A DNA stretch of 64,000 nucleotides from Strongylocentrotus purpuratus (lineage: Eukaryota; Echinodermata; Echinoidea; Camarodonta; Strongylocentrotidae), in assembly GCF_000002235.5 (NCBI RefSeq), contig NW_022145599.1:26594028-26658027 (forward strand), read 5' to 3'. A program made the position numbers and the translations under genes. Each line of letters begins with the position of its first letter. Positions within the stretch are counted from its first letter, which is position 1. Shown here in pieces: positions 22,701 through 33,200 of the stretch. The notes under the pieces are model-generated. The model did no database searches, was not told the origin of the DNA, and saw only the letters and a list, made by a program, of their open reading frames with translations.

Positions 22701-24380
22701 TCCTCTATAGAATTCTATAGAATAAGTTTTCTATAGATTTAAATTTCTATAGAAAAGTTAATTCTCTATAGAATTTTTAAGGTTGTCTATAGAAATCAGT
22801 TTCCTCTATAGAATTCTATAGAATAAGTTTTCTATAGATTTAAATTTCTATAGAAAAGTTAATTCTCTATAGAATATTTTAGGTTGTCTATAGAAATCAG
22901 TTTCCTCTATAGAATTCTATAGAATAAGTTTTCTATAGATTGAAATTTCTATAGAAAAGTTAATTCTCTATAGAATTGTTAAGGTTGTCTATAGAAATGA
23001 GTTTTCTCTATAGAATTCTATAGAATAAGTTTTCTATAGATTTAAATTTCTATAGAAAATTTAATATAAAAATTGGCGTCCCCACTTCTCTATAGAATTT
23101 TTAAGGATGTCTATAGAAATCAGTTTTCTCTATAGAATTCTATAGAATAAGTTTCCTATAGATCTAAATTTCTATAGAATTCTATAGAATTTTTTTTCTA
23201 TATGAAGATATGTATCTCATGCATATTCATGATAATTTGCATGTTTTCACAGAAAATGTAATTATCATGATCTGACAAGCAAATGTGACAATTAACTTCA
23301 ATTTTGTGATTTATATTTTCTTAGACAATTATTGACAAATATAATATATATGTACGATTTTTTTAAACATGTAACTTAAGACGTAAAATAGATATATTAA
23401 TATATGTAATTTACTAACCAGTAAAAACATGTATAATTTTGTATATATGTATGTAAGATCTCCGCACTACTTAATTAACAATATATACTCAACTGTATTT
23501 TGCTTCAAATGATCATTGTGATGGAGCAATTGCAGGAGTCTATATAAATATGGTTTAGTCGGTGGCCAGATGTCATGCAATATTGATTATTAATTATCAA
23601 TTGATTGCTGGTCGCTACTGAATAATAAACTGGTTTTCAACTGGTAAATAATGGTCTATAGAATTATTTACAACAAAAGTTCTATAGAATTCTATAAAAA
23701 ATATCTATAGAATTTCTATAGGCCATTCTATAGAATGTTTTATAGAGATTCTATAGATGTCCGTTATAGATTTCTATAGAATTTGTATAGAAAAGTGGCC
23801 CACTTTTCTATAGAATCTCTATAAAACATTTCTTTAGAATTGCTATAGAATAAAATGGTCTATAGAATTCTTTATAAAAAAATTCTATAGAATTCTATAA
23901 AACAAATTCTATAGAATTTCTAAAGGCCATTCTATAGAATGTTTTATAGAGATTCTATAGAGGTCCGTTATAGATTTCTATAGAATTCTTATAGAAAAGT
24001 GGCCCACTTTTCTATAGAATTTCTATAAAACATTTCTATAGAATTGCGTATAGAAATTCTATAGAATTTCTATAAAACATTTTTATAGAATTGCGTATAG
24101 AAATTCTATAGATTTTTTTTAATAGAATTCTATAGAACTGTTTTGTAAGGGTTCTCTCACTTCTTCCTCCCCTGTTCTAAATAATTTCTTCGAATATCAG
24201 AAAGATTGATACCTCAAAACCCTTCTTTTCCAGATAATCTGTGAGAATCTTGTGAGCATGATGTTCCTCATAACCCAGTTCAGGATGGGACCAAATCTCT
24301 TGGCTGATGTTATTGAGATCCGAGGCTGATGCATCTATCTTAGCCTGGGCCACTTGCTTTCTCTTGTTCCACTCGGTCAT
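16902..24380 (-). CDS. PM20D2: PM20D2-like M20-family metallodipeptidase, gene B (A/C chimera)
   Basis: Seven coding exons, in transcript order: 24213-24380, 21537-21740, 20804-20952, 20218-20360, 18591-18745, 17388-17613, 16902-17047. The lengths 168, 204, 149, 143, 155, 226 and 146 sum to 1191 nt, a 396-aa protein ending MGGAKA. Splice sites are GT-AG, for example GGTTTTGAG|gtatca and TTCATG|gtaagt. The metal and catalytic motifs are intact: [30 protein letters not shown] and [16 protein letters not shown]. Exons 1-3 and the 5' part of exon 4 match gene A. The 3' part of exon 4 and exons 5-7 match gene C. The switch falls at 20269-20314 without breaking the frame. Intron 1 is enlarged by two mobile elements. 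The expected role is cytosolic hydrolysis of small (beta-alanyl-type) dipeptides; the substrate is inferred from the family. Confidence 0.88.
17097..17122. repeat. (GA)n microsatellite
   Basis: A pure GA run in intron 6 of gene B. A similar run occupies the equivalent intron of gene C at about 30228-30259, next to a long G tract (30207-30230). Confidence 0.9.
17702..18545 (-). mobile_element. Unclassified insertion in intron 5 of gene B, with short basic ORF
   Basis: The segment is missing from intron 5 of gene C. It begins with a perfect 19-bp inverted repeat, CTTTTCAGTTTTAATTTTG at 17704-17722 and its complement after an 8-base loop. Next comes a direct repeat of about 108 bp ('cgaggggctaattttcgggg' near 17839 and again at 17946). 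A minus-strand frame (18224 to 18015) encodes a Lys/Thr/Ser-rich stretch of 69 residues starting [32 protein letters not shown] near 18390 and TTGTGATGTCAT near 18529 are inverted. I cannot assign a class. Confidence 0.45.
18873..19045. mobile_element. TTAA-flanked MITE, second copy of the AGCCCCAC family
   Basis: It is flanked by TTAA (18869-18872 and 19046-19049), with ends AGGCCCACTGTACTAC and GTACAGATGGGCT. It is 173 bp and lies in reverse orientation to 6622-6931. It occupies the position in intron 4 of gene B where gene C carries a different MITE (31662-31993). Confidence 0.7.
19528..19941 (-). mobile_element. MITE of the AAGGTAAAGACCAGT family, reverse copy
   Basis: The right end 'aactggtctatacctttaa' and the internal stretches 'aaatgaaatggaagctct' and 'gggaaaccgcctactaatt' match, in reverse, the complete element at 37654-38011. 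The left terminus is degraded. An (AT)n microsatellite (19733-19757) sits inside. It is located in intron 4 of gene B and absent from intron 4 of gene C at this position. Confidence 0.7.
20369..20475. mobile_element. Fragment of the DR1-bearing repeat family
   Basis: The stretch 'gagataacgcgatcaagaga' to 'acataatgcctccggctac' matches the 3' end of the larger element at 27562-28324. It lies eight bases inside intron 3 of gene B, next to the exon 4 acceptor. The A copy of this intron lacks it. Confidence 0.7.
21864..22497. mobile_element. MITE with GGGTCGTATTCTGAAC ends
   Basis: The left end GGGTCGTATTCTGAAC and the right end GTTCAGAATACCGCCCC are inverted repeats. Inner inverted stretches concern 'ttaacacaa' and 'ttgttgta' runs. 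The element is 634 bp and has no ORF with family features. Gene A intron 1 has the uninterrupted flanking sequence at 12180-12195 ('cccccttccagggctgttct'), so this insertion arose after the block duplication or was lost from A. Confidence 0.75.
22577..24151. mobile_element. Non-autonomous element with CCCTTACAAAA ends and CTATAGAATTCTATAG arrays
   Basis: The terminal inverted repeats are CCCTTACAAAA and TTTTGTAAGGG. Two arrays (about 22590-23215 and 23650-24145) consist of near-palindromic TATAGAATTCTATAG-type units. The left array has a higher-order period of about 101 bp (starts near 22702, 22803, 22904, 23005, 23128). A non-repetitive core of about 430 bp (23216-23645) separates them. It lies in intron 1 of gene B. 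The equivalent intron of gene A shows an unbroken 'ctcctccttctttcacttc'. No transposase is visible. Confidence 0.75.
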
Positions 24381-25096
24381 AGTAATAGTCTTACAGGCAG
24401 ACTAGCTCAACAGACCCCTAAAAGGAGGAAAAGAAAAAGAACAGAGATAAGAATTTTGTTGACATTATGCAAGTTTAATTAATAAATGAATACAATTGCA
24501 ACACCCAATTGAAGTACCGTACATTTTGAACATCGTTCAGGTTAGTGAAGGGAGGTTTTGCAATGACTGTGTGTGATGGCATTCTCATCGCGGACAGTTT
24601 TTTCAAGAAAATTGGGCAGATTAGCTGAAATTAAGTTGCTATATTTTTATGTTTTACAATGATTTTTTATGTTTTTTTGAAATTATAGACTATGAAAAGT
24701 TAAATCTATTTTCTTTCCAATCATATTTTAAAAATATCAGTAGGCTGATTAAGTTTAAACAAATGTATTTTACTGCTAATTAGGTGTCATCAATTCTCAC
24801 TTAAGTACCGATTTTGAGTGAAATCAGTTGAGTTTTGTACAGTGGTGTTTGAAATGTTGAGAATCAAAAGCACATTCGCTTTAGTTTTACTACACAGTCA
24901 GGATAGTGATGCTCCTATGTGTGCCATGCACTGCACTGCATGCACACCAATGACTGTCACCTGTAACTGTGAACACTGAAATTCACAAAAACATTCATAT
25001 AAAAACGGGATGAGCATCATAGTTCATTCATTGATATTTATTTATAATCGCACTCACAGCATGCAAGGATATCAAGAGCTATTTTAATTTACTTAC

Positions 25097-25345
25097 AAAA
25101 GAAACAAGTGGAAATGTTTACAATGATATCGTTGTTGACGTTTCGGCTAGTAGCGTACTCCACGGGAGGCTTATGGTTAGCTCGCTCCGGATCCGGAGTT
25201 CAGGGGTGTTCGAGTCTTCGCTTCGGCGCGGCTTCCGCACCGCGCTGCCTGGCCTTGAGCAGAGCTATAGCGCGGGTTTACGATCATTAAAGAGGGGCGT
25301 GTCTGATGGGCGTGTCTGATGGGCGTGGCCTAAGTGGGTACGTCT
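25097..25345 (-). promoter_or_regulatory. Probable promoter and non-coding first exon of gene B
   Basis: The minus strand ends in the donor GTTTCTTTT|gtaagt at 25096/25097, in a stretch that aligns with the first exon of gene A. The coding exon's acceptor would be at 24418-24419. The region is GC-rich, with the repeated boxes GGGGCGTGTC, GGGCGTGTC and GGGCGTGGCC (25293-25330), followed upstream by G-runs (25364-25384 and 25459-25474). The transcription start is not resolved. Confidence 0.55.
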
Positions 25346-25811
25346 TGTTATTTTTATTTTTTGGGGGGGGGGGGGGGGGGGGGGGAGGCAGGTGCTGGAT
25401 ATGTAGTATGGTACTCAATGAATGTAGATCGAGGTATGAAAGGCCTATGCTTCTTGTTGGGGGGGGGGGGGGGGTTGTAGGAATAAATGTTATTTAATTA
25501 AAATATATGTTGTGTACCATATTTTGAACCAAATGCTATTTCATTTTGGGGATAATAAAATTAGATGGGAGCAGAACTATTTTGTTCAGCCTAGATCTAT
25601 CTCATAAAAATAGAATTTTAAAACTCTTGAATTTCATATATTATCACAAGATTTAATGTTGTAATAGATCATCATGTTATCCCCTGATCTAACCATCTGA
25701 ATATCTTTTAGAACGATTCAAAGACTAAATAGAGATAATTGTATTAATTCTTTACTCTTTTCTAAATAGTAAAACAGAGATAAAAAATGACAAATAGTTC
25801 CTGGATATTAA

Positions 25812-26350
25812 AGGTACTATGTCCCTTTTGCAGCCAACCTCAAATGCTGTAGAACTTTGCAGGAATTATGAATATGTCATGTATGTCCTATCTGTGAAAT
25901 TTAAACGTTAGCAGTGTCCTCATATTCAAATTATGCAAGGAAACCCATTTACTTGCTAGACTTCACTGTCAGACACTATTTGATATCGAGTGACTGACTG
26001 GCTCTTTTTCTTCTTTGGTAATAACATACATGAAAAGAGTTGTAAAGGGTACATGAGCATTTGTCTACATCAATAACCCACTTCTTGTGATGGCCAAGAT
26101 TAAACTGATTGAATCTTTGCACAGCATGAAACGTATGACCATTCGGTACAATTGTCTGAAAATCAAGACTATTACTTTTGGGCTCTATAGCCCTAAAGTC
26201 GATTTGACAACTAATAGTCGTTATTTTCCCACTTGAAGACATTTTTAAGCCCCTTCTTTTTTAGGGAAGTTCTAAATTAGTATTATCTTTCAAATGCAGT
26301 TGGAATTTAACTTTTTCATTTTTTTGGCCCGTAAATGGGACATAGTGCCT
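25812..26350 (-). mobile_element. TTAA-flanked MITE, inverted copy of 5802-6334
   Basis: It is flanked by TTAA (25808-25811 and 26351-26354) with ends AGGTACTATGTCCC and GGGACATAGTGCCT. The minus strand carries the same open frame as the first copy, 88 residues at 25976-26242 starting MSSSGKITTISCQIDFRAIE. The matching spacer upstream of gene A (near 14190) lacks the insertion. Confidence 0.8.
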
Positions 26351-27350
26351 TTAACAAAATGTTTTAGATGGAGAGGGGAAAATCAAACATACAGATAAAA
26401 GAAAAGAAGGATAGAAGAAATTTAATTGTTTTGTAATTATTTTTTTATTTCAGTAAAAGATCTTGATTATATACAACCGCACCTTCACAAATGCATGACA
26501 GGTCATAGAACTCATACACACTGCACATCATAAAACCGATTTAAAGATAGTCTTTCATCGTAAAAGGTAATCATAACCTCATCGGTAAGTTGGTGATTTG
26601 TTATACAGTGATTGTACTGATTGAAATGTTAAAAATGGTAGGCCTTTAAACAAGGAGATACACGTATACCCGGTATGTTGAAGTAAAAAACTTCATGAAG
26701 AGATTAAATAAAAATAAAAAATATGAAATATCATATAAGGCTTGTAGTATAAACATATAGACATAAAATGAAGACCATTTCATCATATGTTTACATTTGT
26801 AAATGTAAATTTTAAATTCTAATGTTCAATTTTTATTACATAAATAGAAAAATATACATACCGGTACTTAATTCTTTTGAGTTTTGACAGAGTATCCATA
26901 TTGCAAACACACATAGTCGCCTAAAACTTGAAGCTTAACATGGCAGTAATACATGGTCAAGTTCATTTATAGATCAGGGTCCTGTTTCATAAAACTTAAA
27001 ACTAAAAGTTACAATAACTGTTAGAAGCTACTGAAATTGTAGGATTTGATTGGATGAGAGCAAATCAGTCATAGAAATGTGACACTTCTTATTGAAAACA
27101 AGTTTTATGAAACGAGGTCCTCATTGTCAGAAGGCCATACATCAGGACCCTGGTTTCTGAAGTTCTCAAAAATAAGATTTCAGCATACCTCTGGTCAGTT
27201 AGAATTCTAAACACAATGACACAAATGCATGTAGCAGCACTCTCAGATGATGCAAAGTATCCAATTCCAACTTTCATTATCCAGGTGGCAAGAGTCCCTT
27301 CAAATTTACAACACCCTCGATCTCCAAAATGCTGTCCCAAGTAATTCATG

Positions 27351-27488
27351 TACAATAAAAACCTGTCTATAGCAACCGCCCGAGGTAAACAATGATATTT
27401 GAAGATGGGTTCCTTAGTTCATGTTTCAATGAGAAACCATTTTCAAGGGAAACAAAAAAATGTGGTCACTAAAGCAGGTTTGACTGTA
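27351..27488. mobile_element. TA-flanked MITE, second copy of the 1456-1615 family
   Basis: It begins 'tacaataaaaacctgtctat' and ends CAGGTTTGACTGTA, sharing the internal 'ttcatgtttcaatgagaaac' with the copy at 1456. The duplicate spacer upstream of gene A reads straight through at about 15378, so this is an insertion in the second block only. Confidence 0.75.
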
Positions 27489-27561
27489 CTAGTAATGTAT
27501 ATCTGTCATGATTTGCAGATGATCTGTGAAAATTCAAAGGTAGACACAAAATCAATAAGAA

Positions 27562-28324
27562 CTAGATGGAACTTTGACTGCGCGCAGTCAAAAATGATGC
27601 CTCCGTCATAGAGTAATTTTACAAACCAAAACAGAAGAAATTTTTCAAATTCAAATTTCTCATATACATAAATGACCCTTTGATCTTTGACCTTATGACC
27701 CTTAAATCTACTCAGTTCATTGGCTCTGCAAGATGTCCTGAGTTAAGTAGTAATCCATCTGTCAGTTCTAATGAGAATGCATTCACAAACTATTTTAGCA
27801 TAATAATGAGCCCATGACCTTTGACCTCATGACCCAAGAATCTACGCAGTTCATTGGCTCTGCAAGATACATCAATGACCTAAGTATGGCAGCAATCCAT
27901 CAATCGGTTCTTGAGATAACGCGATCACGAGCTGTTTTTGCATACATAATGAGCCCTGTGACCTTTGACCTTGTGACCCTAAATCTAATCAGTTCATTGG
28001 ATCGGCAAGATACATACATGACCAAAGTTTGGCAGGAATCCATCCATCGGTTCTTGAGATAACGCGATCACGAGCTGTTTTTGTATACATAATGAGCCCT
28101 GTGACCTTTGACCTTTGACCTCGTTACCCCCAAATCTAATCAGTTCATCGGCTCTAAAAGATACATACATGACCAAAGTTTGGCAGGAATCCATCAATTG
28201 GTTCTTCAGATAACGCGATCACGAGAACGGGACGTACGTATGTACGGATGGAGGGACGTACGGACGTACGGACAACCCGAAAACATAATGCCTCCGGCTA
28301 CTTCGTAACGTAGGCATAAAAACA
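27562..28324. mobile_element. 763-bp repeat with tandem ~143-bp units carrying DR1 sites
   Basis: The flanks AAGAA at 27557-27561 and 28325-28329 form a 5-bp target duplication; the empty site is at about 15445 upstream of gene A. Inside are units of about 143-144 bp, each with TGACCTTTGACCT or a variant: 27815-27827, 27959-27971, 28102-28114 overlapping 28109-28121, and a diverged one near 27681. The right end holds 'gggacgtacgtatgtacgga' and 'cctccggctacttcgtaacg'. No coding capacity is visible, and the class is unknown. Confidence 0.8.
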
Positions 28325-30003
28325 AAGAAACAGCCTAAATGTAATACATGTGGCAAGACCCTGGGTGGCAGAGTTACAATAATCAGGCACACGATGTTAC
28401 CTAGTGACCCATTCACTATGTATTATCACATCTTTGCTTGACATGCACAAACTACCGGTAAATTCTTTTTGAAAAGACATACATATTTTCTATCCAATGC
28501 ATTCCAGTTTCAAAGTGTACCAATCATCTGAAAACAATATTTGTGTATAGCCATTACCTAGAATGTATAAAATCAACTTTAAAAAACTTTACCTGGCATC
28601 ATATAGGTAAATTGTTACGGAACATGAACATTTTTAAACACCACTTTATTGTTTAAACTTGCACAACAAAGGAGAACATACAATAGCCCCGGTCATTTCC
28701 ATTTTACCGGAAAATGCAGGGCATTAGAAGTACATATAATTTTATAAAATAAACTAATTTTACAACATAGTGTGGACTAAGGAGTTATGGACATTCCTAG
28801 GTATAGATGAAATAAGAGGAGCCAAATATTGAAAATTCATTTAAAGGTAATACAAAGTTTTGGTATGGGGTCATGAATTTGGTTCAAATGAACATATTGG
28901 AAGCAAATGCGATTCTAAAATGTTCAGTGATAGTTGTCGCGGTTAAAATCGAGTCTTAAGTGATAAAATTGTAAATAATAAACTCTTAATGTTGTAAAGC
29001 TCCCTCTCAAGGTCAAGATATTACTTTAGCTATAAAACATTGTTTCTTGAATACAATCGACCGATTTGCTATTTCCGTTTGGAATTTATATATCACAACT
29101 ACATATTCTGAAATTATCATGGTCGCAGTTACCATCGTATGGCAGTAGGCGCTATTTGAAATTTATCAAAATTTACCGGGAGCACCGGTAAATTTTTATA
29201 TTAAATTTTTCTCGAAAGCAGAAGTGTTTTAGGGGCTAAATTTATTAGTGCTTAGAATACATCCACAGGGGCATCCAAATATATCAAAATTGTAAAGAAT
29301 CACTGCTAGAAAATTTTCAAAATGTACCAAAACTTTGTAATACCTTTAATATATGTTATTGCACTTTCTATTTGAAGAAGAAATATTTGGAGCTCATAGT
29401 TTGGATACAGTATAGCAAAATGGAAGCCCCGTACAATATGAGCATGCAACACATGTTTTGGTGGTTTTGGGTGGTACCTTTTTTTGTAAAGACACCTTTG
29501 TATACATTGCATTCCAGTTTTAAGTGAGCATACACTAGCACTGTTCCGATAATCCACACATTACTTTATTTACTGAAGAACAGCCATTCTAAGGAGACGC
29601 GATAGCTCAGTCGGTAGAGCAGTGCATGGTCTCATAATCCGGTGACCCGGGTTCGATACCAAGTCAATGCGCTAGTGCCCTTTGGTAAGGCATTAATCCT
29701 CACTACCAGGTCCCTCAGAGAGGACCTAAAGCCGTCAGCCGTCTGGTTGCTTACCGTTAAGTGAGTTGATTAAGATATCTACCATACAGTGTGACTTTCT
29801 TTAGTAATTAATGACCACTTGCATTCAAAGATCACTCTTATATATATGTGTTTATATATATATATATATATGTATATATGTGTATAAATATATATCATAT
29901 AAATTTTATAAAGTTGCTTTCCATTGATTTTGGCATTTGTTGCTGAAAACAAGTTATGAAGCAGAGCCCTGGAGGACACAATCTATGGACAGTTTGCACC
30001 TAG
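28325..30003. other. Spacer downstream of gene C, second copy of the duplicated block
   Basis: It aligns with 15446-16901, including 'gtgtaccaatcatctgaaaa' (28520) and the sequence just after the stop codon of genes B and C. It contains a SINE (29593-29760) and a TA-rich microsatellite (29838-29895). About 28620-29340 has no counterpart in the first block copy and no gene that I can recognise. Confidence 0.6.
29593..29760 (+). repeat. tRNA-derived SINE
   Basis: The head resembles a tRNA: box A TAGCTCAGTCGGTAGAGC, a CAT in the anticodon position, and box B GGTTCGATACC. The acceptor and T stems do not pair properly, so it is not a functional tRNA gene. The body 'ggtaaggcattaatcctcac' to 'agccgtcagccgtctggttg' matches the reverse copy at 9535-9715. 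The matching spacer downstream of gene B lacks it. Confidence 0.8.
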
Positions 30004-30233
30004 CTACGCTTTTGCTCCTCCCATCTGAAGAGCAAAGTCCTTTTTGATGTTTGCTAAGACCTCCTCATTTCCTGGTTTCATGACTTCCAGAGCTGTCAGA
30101 GCCAAGGATTTAGCCTGGATCAGTGTAGGAGGCTGGGCTGCAGCAGCACCTGAAAACAATATAAAAAAATCAGGATATTCATATTTAACAACAGATAGGA
30201 AATGAGAGAGAGGGGGGGGGGGGGGGGGGGAGG

Positions 30234-30267
<34 letters not shown>

Positions 30268-33200
30268 AAGAGAGGGGAAGGGAGGGAAGGAAAGGGGGGG
30301 GGGAGGGGAGATGACACATTAAAATACCAGTTAGTCAAGAGAGTAAAGTTAAAATATGAGAACATTAACACAGTAAAGAGACAATGATACAAAAAGAGAC
30401 TGACCAACAGAGGGACTACATAGTGAGAATTTGCAACATTTTTAAGTATCCCTTTGTAGGAGGGGGGGGGGGCTAGGGGCGTGGCCCAATACCCACCTGC
30501 CGCTGCAGTGAATGGTCTGGAATGGTTGGCTGCCACGGTGCCCATGTAGTACATAGGATGGATGCTAGGGACCACGTAGGACACGTCTCCCATGTCGGTT
30601 GAACCGGAACCACCGTGGTCATCAAAGACCACACCCATTTGGGTCGCCTCCTTCTCGTAGATGGTTGCCATGGTTGGATTGGTGACAACATTAGCATAGC
30701 CTCTGAGGTCTTTCACGGTGCACTGGATAGAAAAGATAAGAATTGCATTTGGTTATTGCCAATGCATACCATCATCTGAATGGCAAAGGGCACAAAAACT
30801 ACTTTAGGTAAAACTTTTCAGTTCATAGTCCTATATGTGCAAATGGACGTGATGTTTTGACCGCTGAATTTTGTTGTTGTAGCGTAAAGGCCGAACCCCG
30901 ACTTTTTGATATTTTCTCTTCCAAAAACACTGCGGCCTTATCGCCGGCAAATACGTTATAGAAATTAGAAGGTTATATTAAACCTGTCACTGTTAACAAA
31001 TTTTGATGGTGTACAGACTAAAATGAGTTGTATAGATGGCGTACCCCAGGGTAGCGTCCTAGGTCCATTGTTTGTTTTTTTATCTATACCAATAATTTAC
31101 CATGCATTTGTTCACGCCCTTTAGCCTGTATGCTCAATTTCCCACGCCATCTGAACGTAAGGTCCGTATTTTCACACGATGCTACCCTGTCTCCAGAGAT
31201 ATTTCATGTGCACTTTTCAGCCCTTCCTGTGCAATAGGTGATTGACAGCCTAAATTTTGATGTTGCTATGACATTTTTTTAAAGAAGAAAAACTCATCCT
31301 GTCTCCTTGAAATTCAACATGGTTCATGAAATGTGAAGTCATATTAGGATGACACAAATATCATAGCAGAGAGTCTCAATCGGTCTTCTCACCTCACAAC
31401 CTGTTGCCACGGCTGCACCCTGGGCACACCCTACGACCTTCTTCTTGACCTGTGAGAGTGCTTCCTGTGTCGGAGCCCTCATGTAGTAAAACAGCTCTGC
31501 CTCTTCTGGTATGATATTAGGCTTGGCTCCACCATTTGAAAATATGCCTTAAAGATGGAAGAAACACAGTTCAGATTTTGAGAAAGGTGATAATTTTTTT
31601 CCGAAAAGTAATGGCAAATCTTGAGTTTGTCAATTTTTGCATTCACAGGGAAACTGATGTAAAGGTAAAGACCGGTAGTGGTAAAATTGCAGTTCAAGGG
31701 TTTTGGGTGCAAAATATCCTTTCAATATTGTTTAAATATTGCCTTCAGAGGTTTAGATGGCAATACTTCAACCTCAATTCGCAAAAAATGCAGAAATATA
31801 TGCCAACATGTTCAACGTTGAAGTGCATTCGCAATATCTATCCAGGCCGCATCGATTTACCAAATAAATCAATAAGTAGCAATTTCCCAGCAAAATTGTA
31901 TGATCACATATTAGTCAAAACATATTCTTTCACATGATTGGAGCTTCCATTTCATTTTTGAGAGGGGGGCGTTTCCAAAACTGGTCTATACCTTTAAAAA
32001 GTAAACCAATCACCCAGAAAAAAATGTCGGTACATTAGGGGTTCACTAGGCTATATCATACAGAGATAATTGCAAGTTAAAATACTCTCTCAGTTAACAA
32101 AGAAGCGACTTATGAGTAGACTACTCAATGTATCTGTATGTGGTGGTATAGAAAAGGGCCTGCACAGATCCCAGGTCCAACTCGGACTATTCATGTTTGG
32201 TTTTAAGTTATTTGTATTTTCTTCAAACTAATGTCCTTTGGTAAGACATTGACACTACATTTGCCACACTCAACCAAGGTGATGTAAATGGGTACCTGGC
32301 AGGAATTAATTCCTTGAAATACTAGAGCGCCGTATGGCAGCCGTGCTAAAGCCAGGGTAATAATTGGGAGCGCCAGGAGTGTCAAGTATGACAGATATGA
32401 GCGCTATACAAGAACCCACTATTATTATTATTATTATTATGCCCAGCGAATGCCTGTTTTTGTTAAGGTTTATATTATACATCCATTTATCAAAATGAGC
32501 AGTGCGCTCCAAACAGCAAGGGGTTCTGAAATGGGTTTCAAAATATAATGGGAATGCTTACATCATCTATCGAAAGTGATACAGTATCGAAATTATTACC
32601 AAGATAATAGAGGACCGAGAGGAATAGTATTCTCTCTCTACATGCCATGTCCTGAGACGTTGGCGACCATGGAGTGCCACAACTCTCTGTCCCATATTAT
32701 ATGAAGTAATTCATTCTCCCAAGATCAATTCCACTTTCAGTAATCCCACTCCTTACGCTACTCATCCACAGAATCCTCCTTCTACCCCTACTCCTCTTCC
32801 CCTCTATTCTTTCAGTCAGTGCAAGATTTTCCAAACCATTCTTTCATATAACATGACCCAAGAAGCTCAGTTGTCGACCTCTTAAATTATTCAGAAGCTT
32901 TCGTCTTGTTCCTGCCATGGCAAATACCTCATTATTAGAAATTCTTTCTGTCCATGAAATTCTTAATAGCATCCTTCTCAGGAACCAAACTTCACAACTT
33001 TCCGGTCGCTTTCTTAGTAGGGAAAGTGACTAGAAAGTGGTGAAGTTTGGTTCCTGAGAAGTATTACTCACCATGAACTCTCCATTCTGGTTTCAGCTGT
33101 TGTCTCATGACTGAGATACTATTATAACACATTACAGCTGCATCCAAGGCGTTCACTCCTTCCCAGGGTGCTGTAGAGGCATGTGCAGCAAGACCTTTGT

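Noticed and set aside
29593..29680. Functional tRNA-Met gene
   Set aside because: Boxes A and B are present but the acceptor and T stems do not pair, and a SINE body follows.
31536..31937. Plus-strand 133-codon frame
   Set aside because: It covers the 5' edge of intron 4 and a MITE of gene C; no domain, and the frame is not kept in the other MITE copies.
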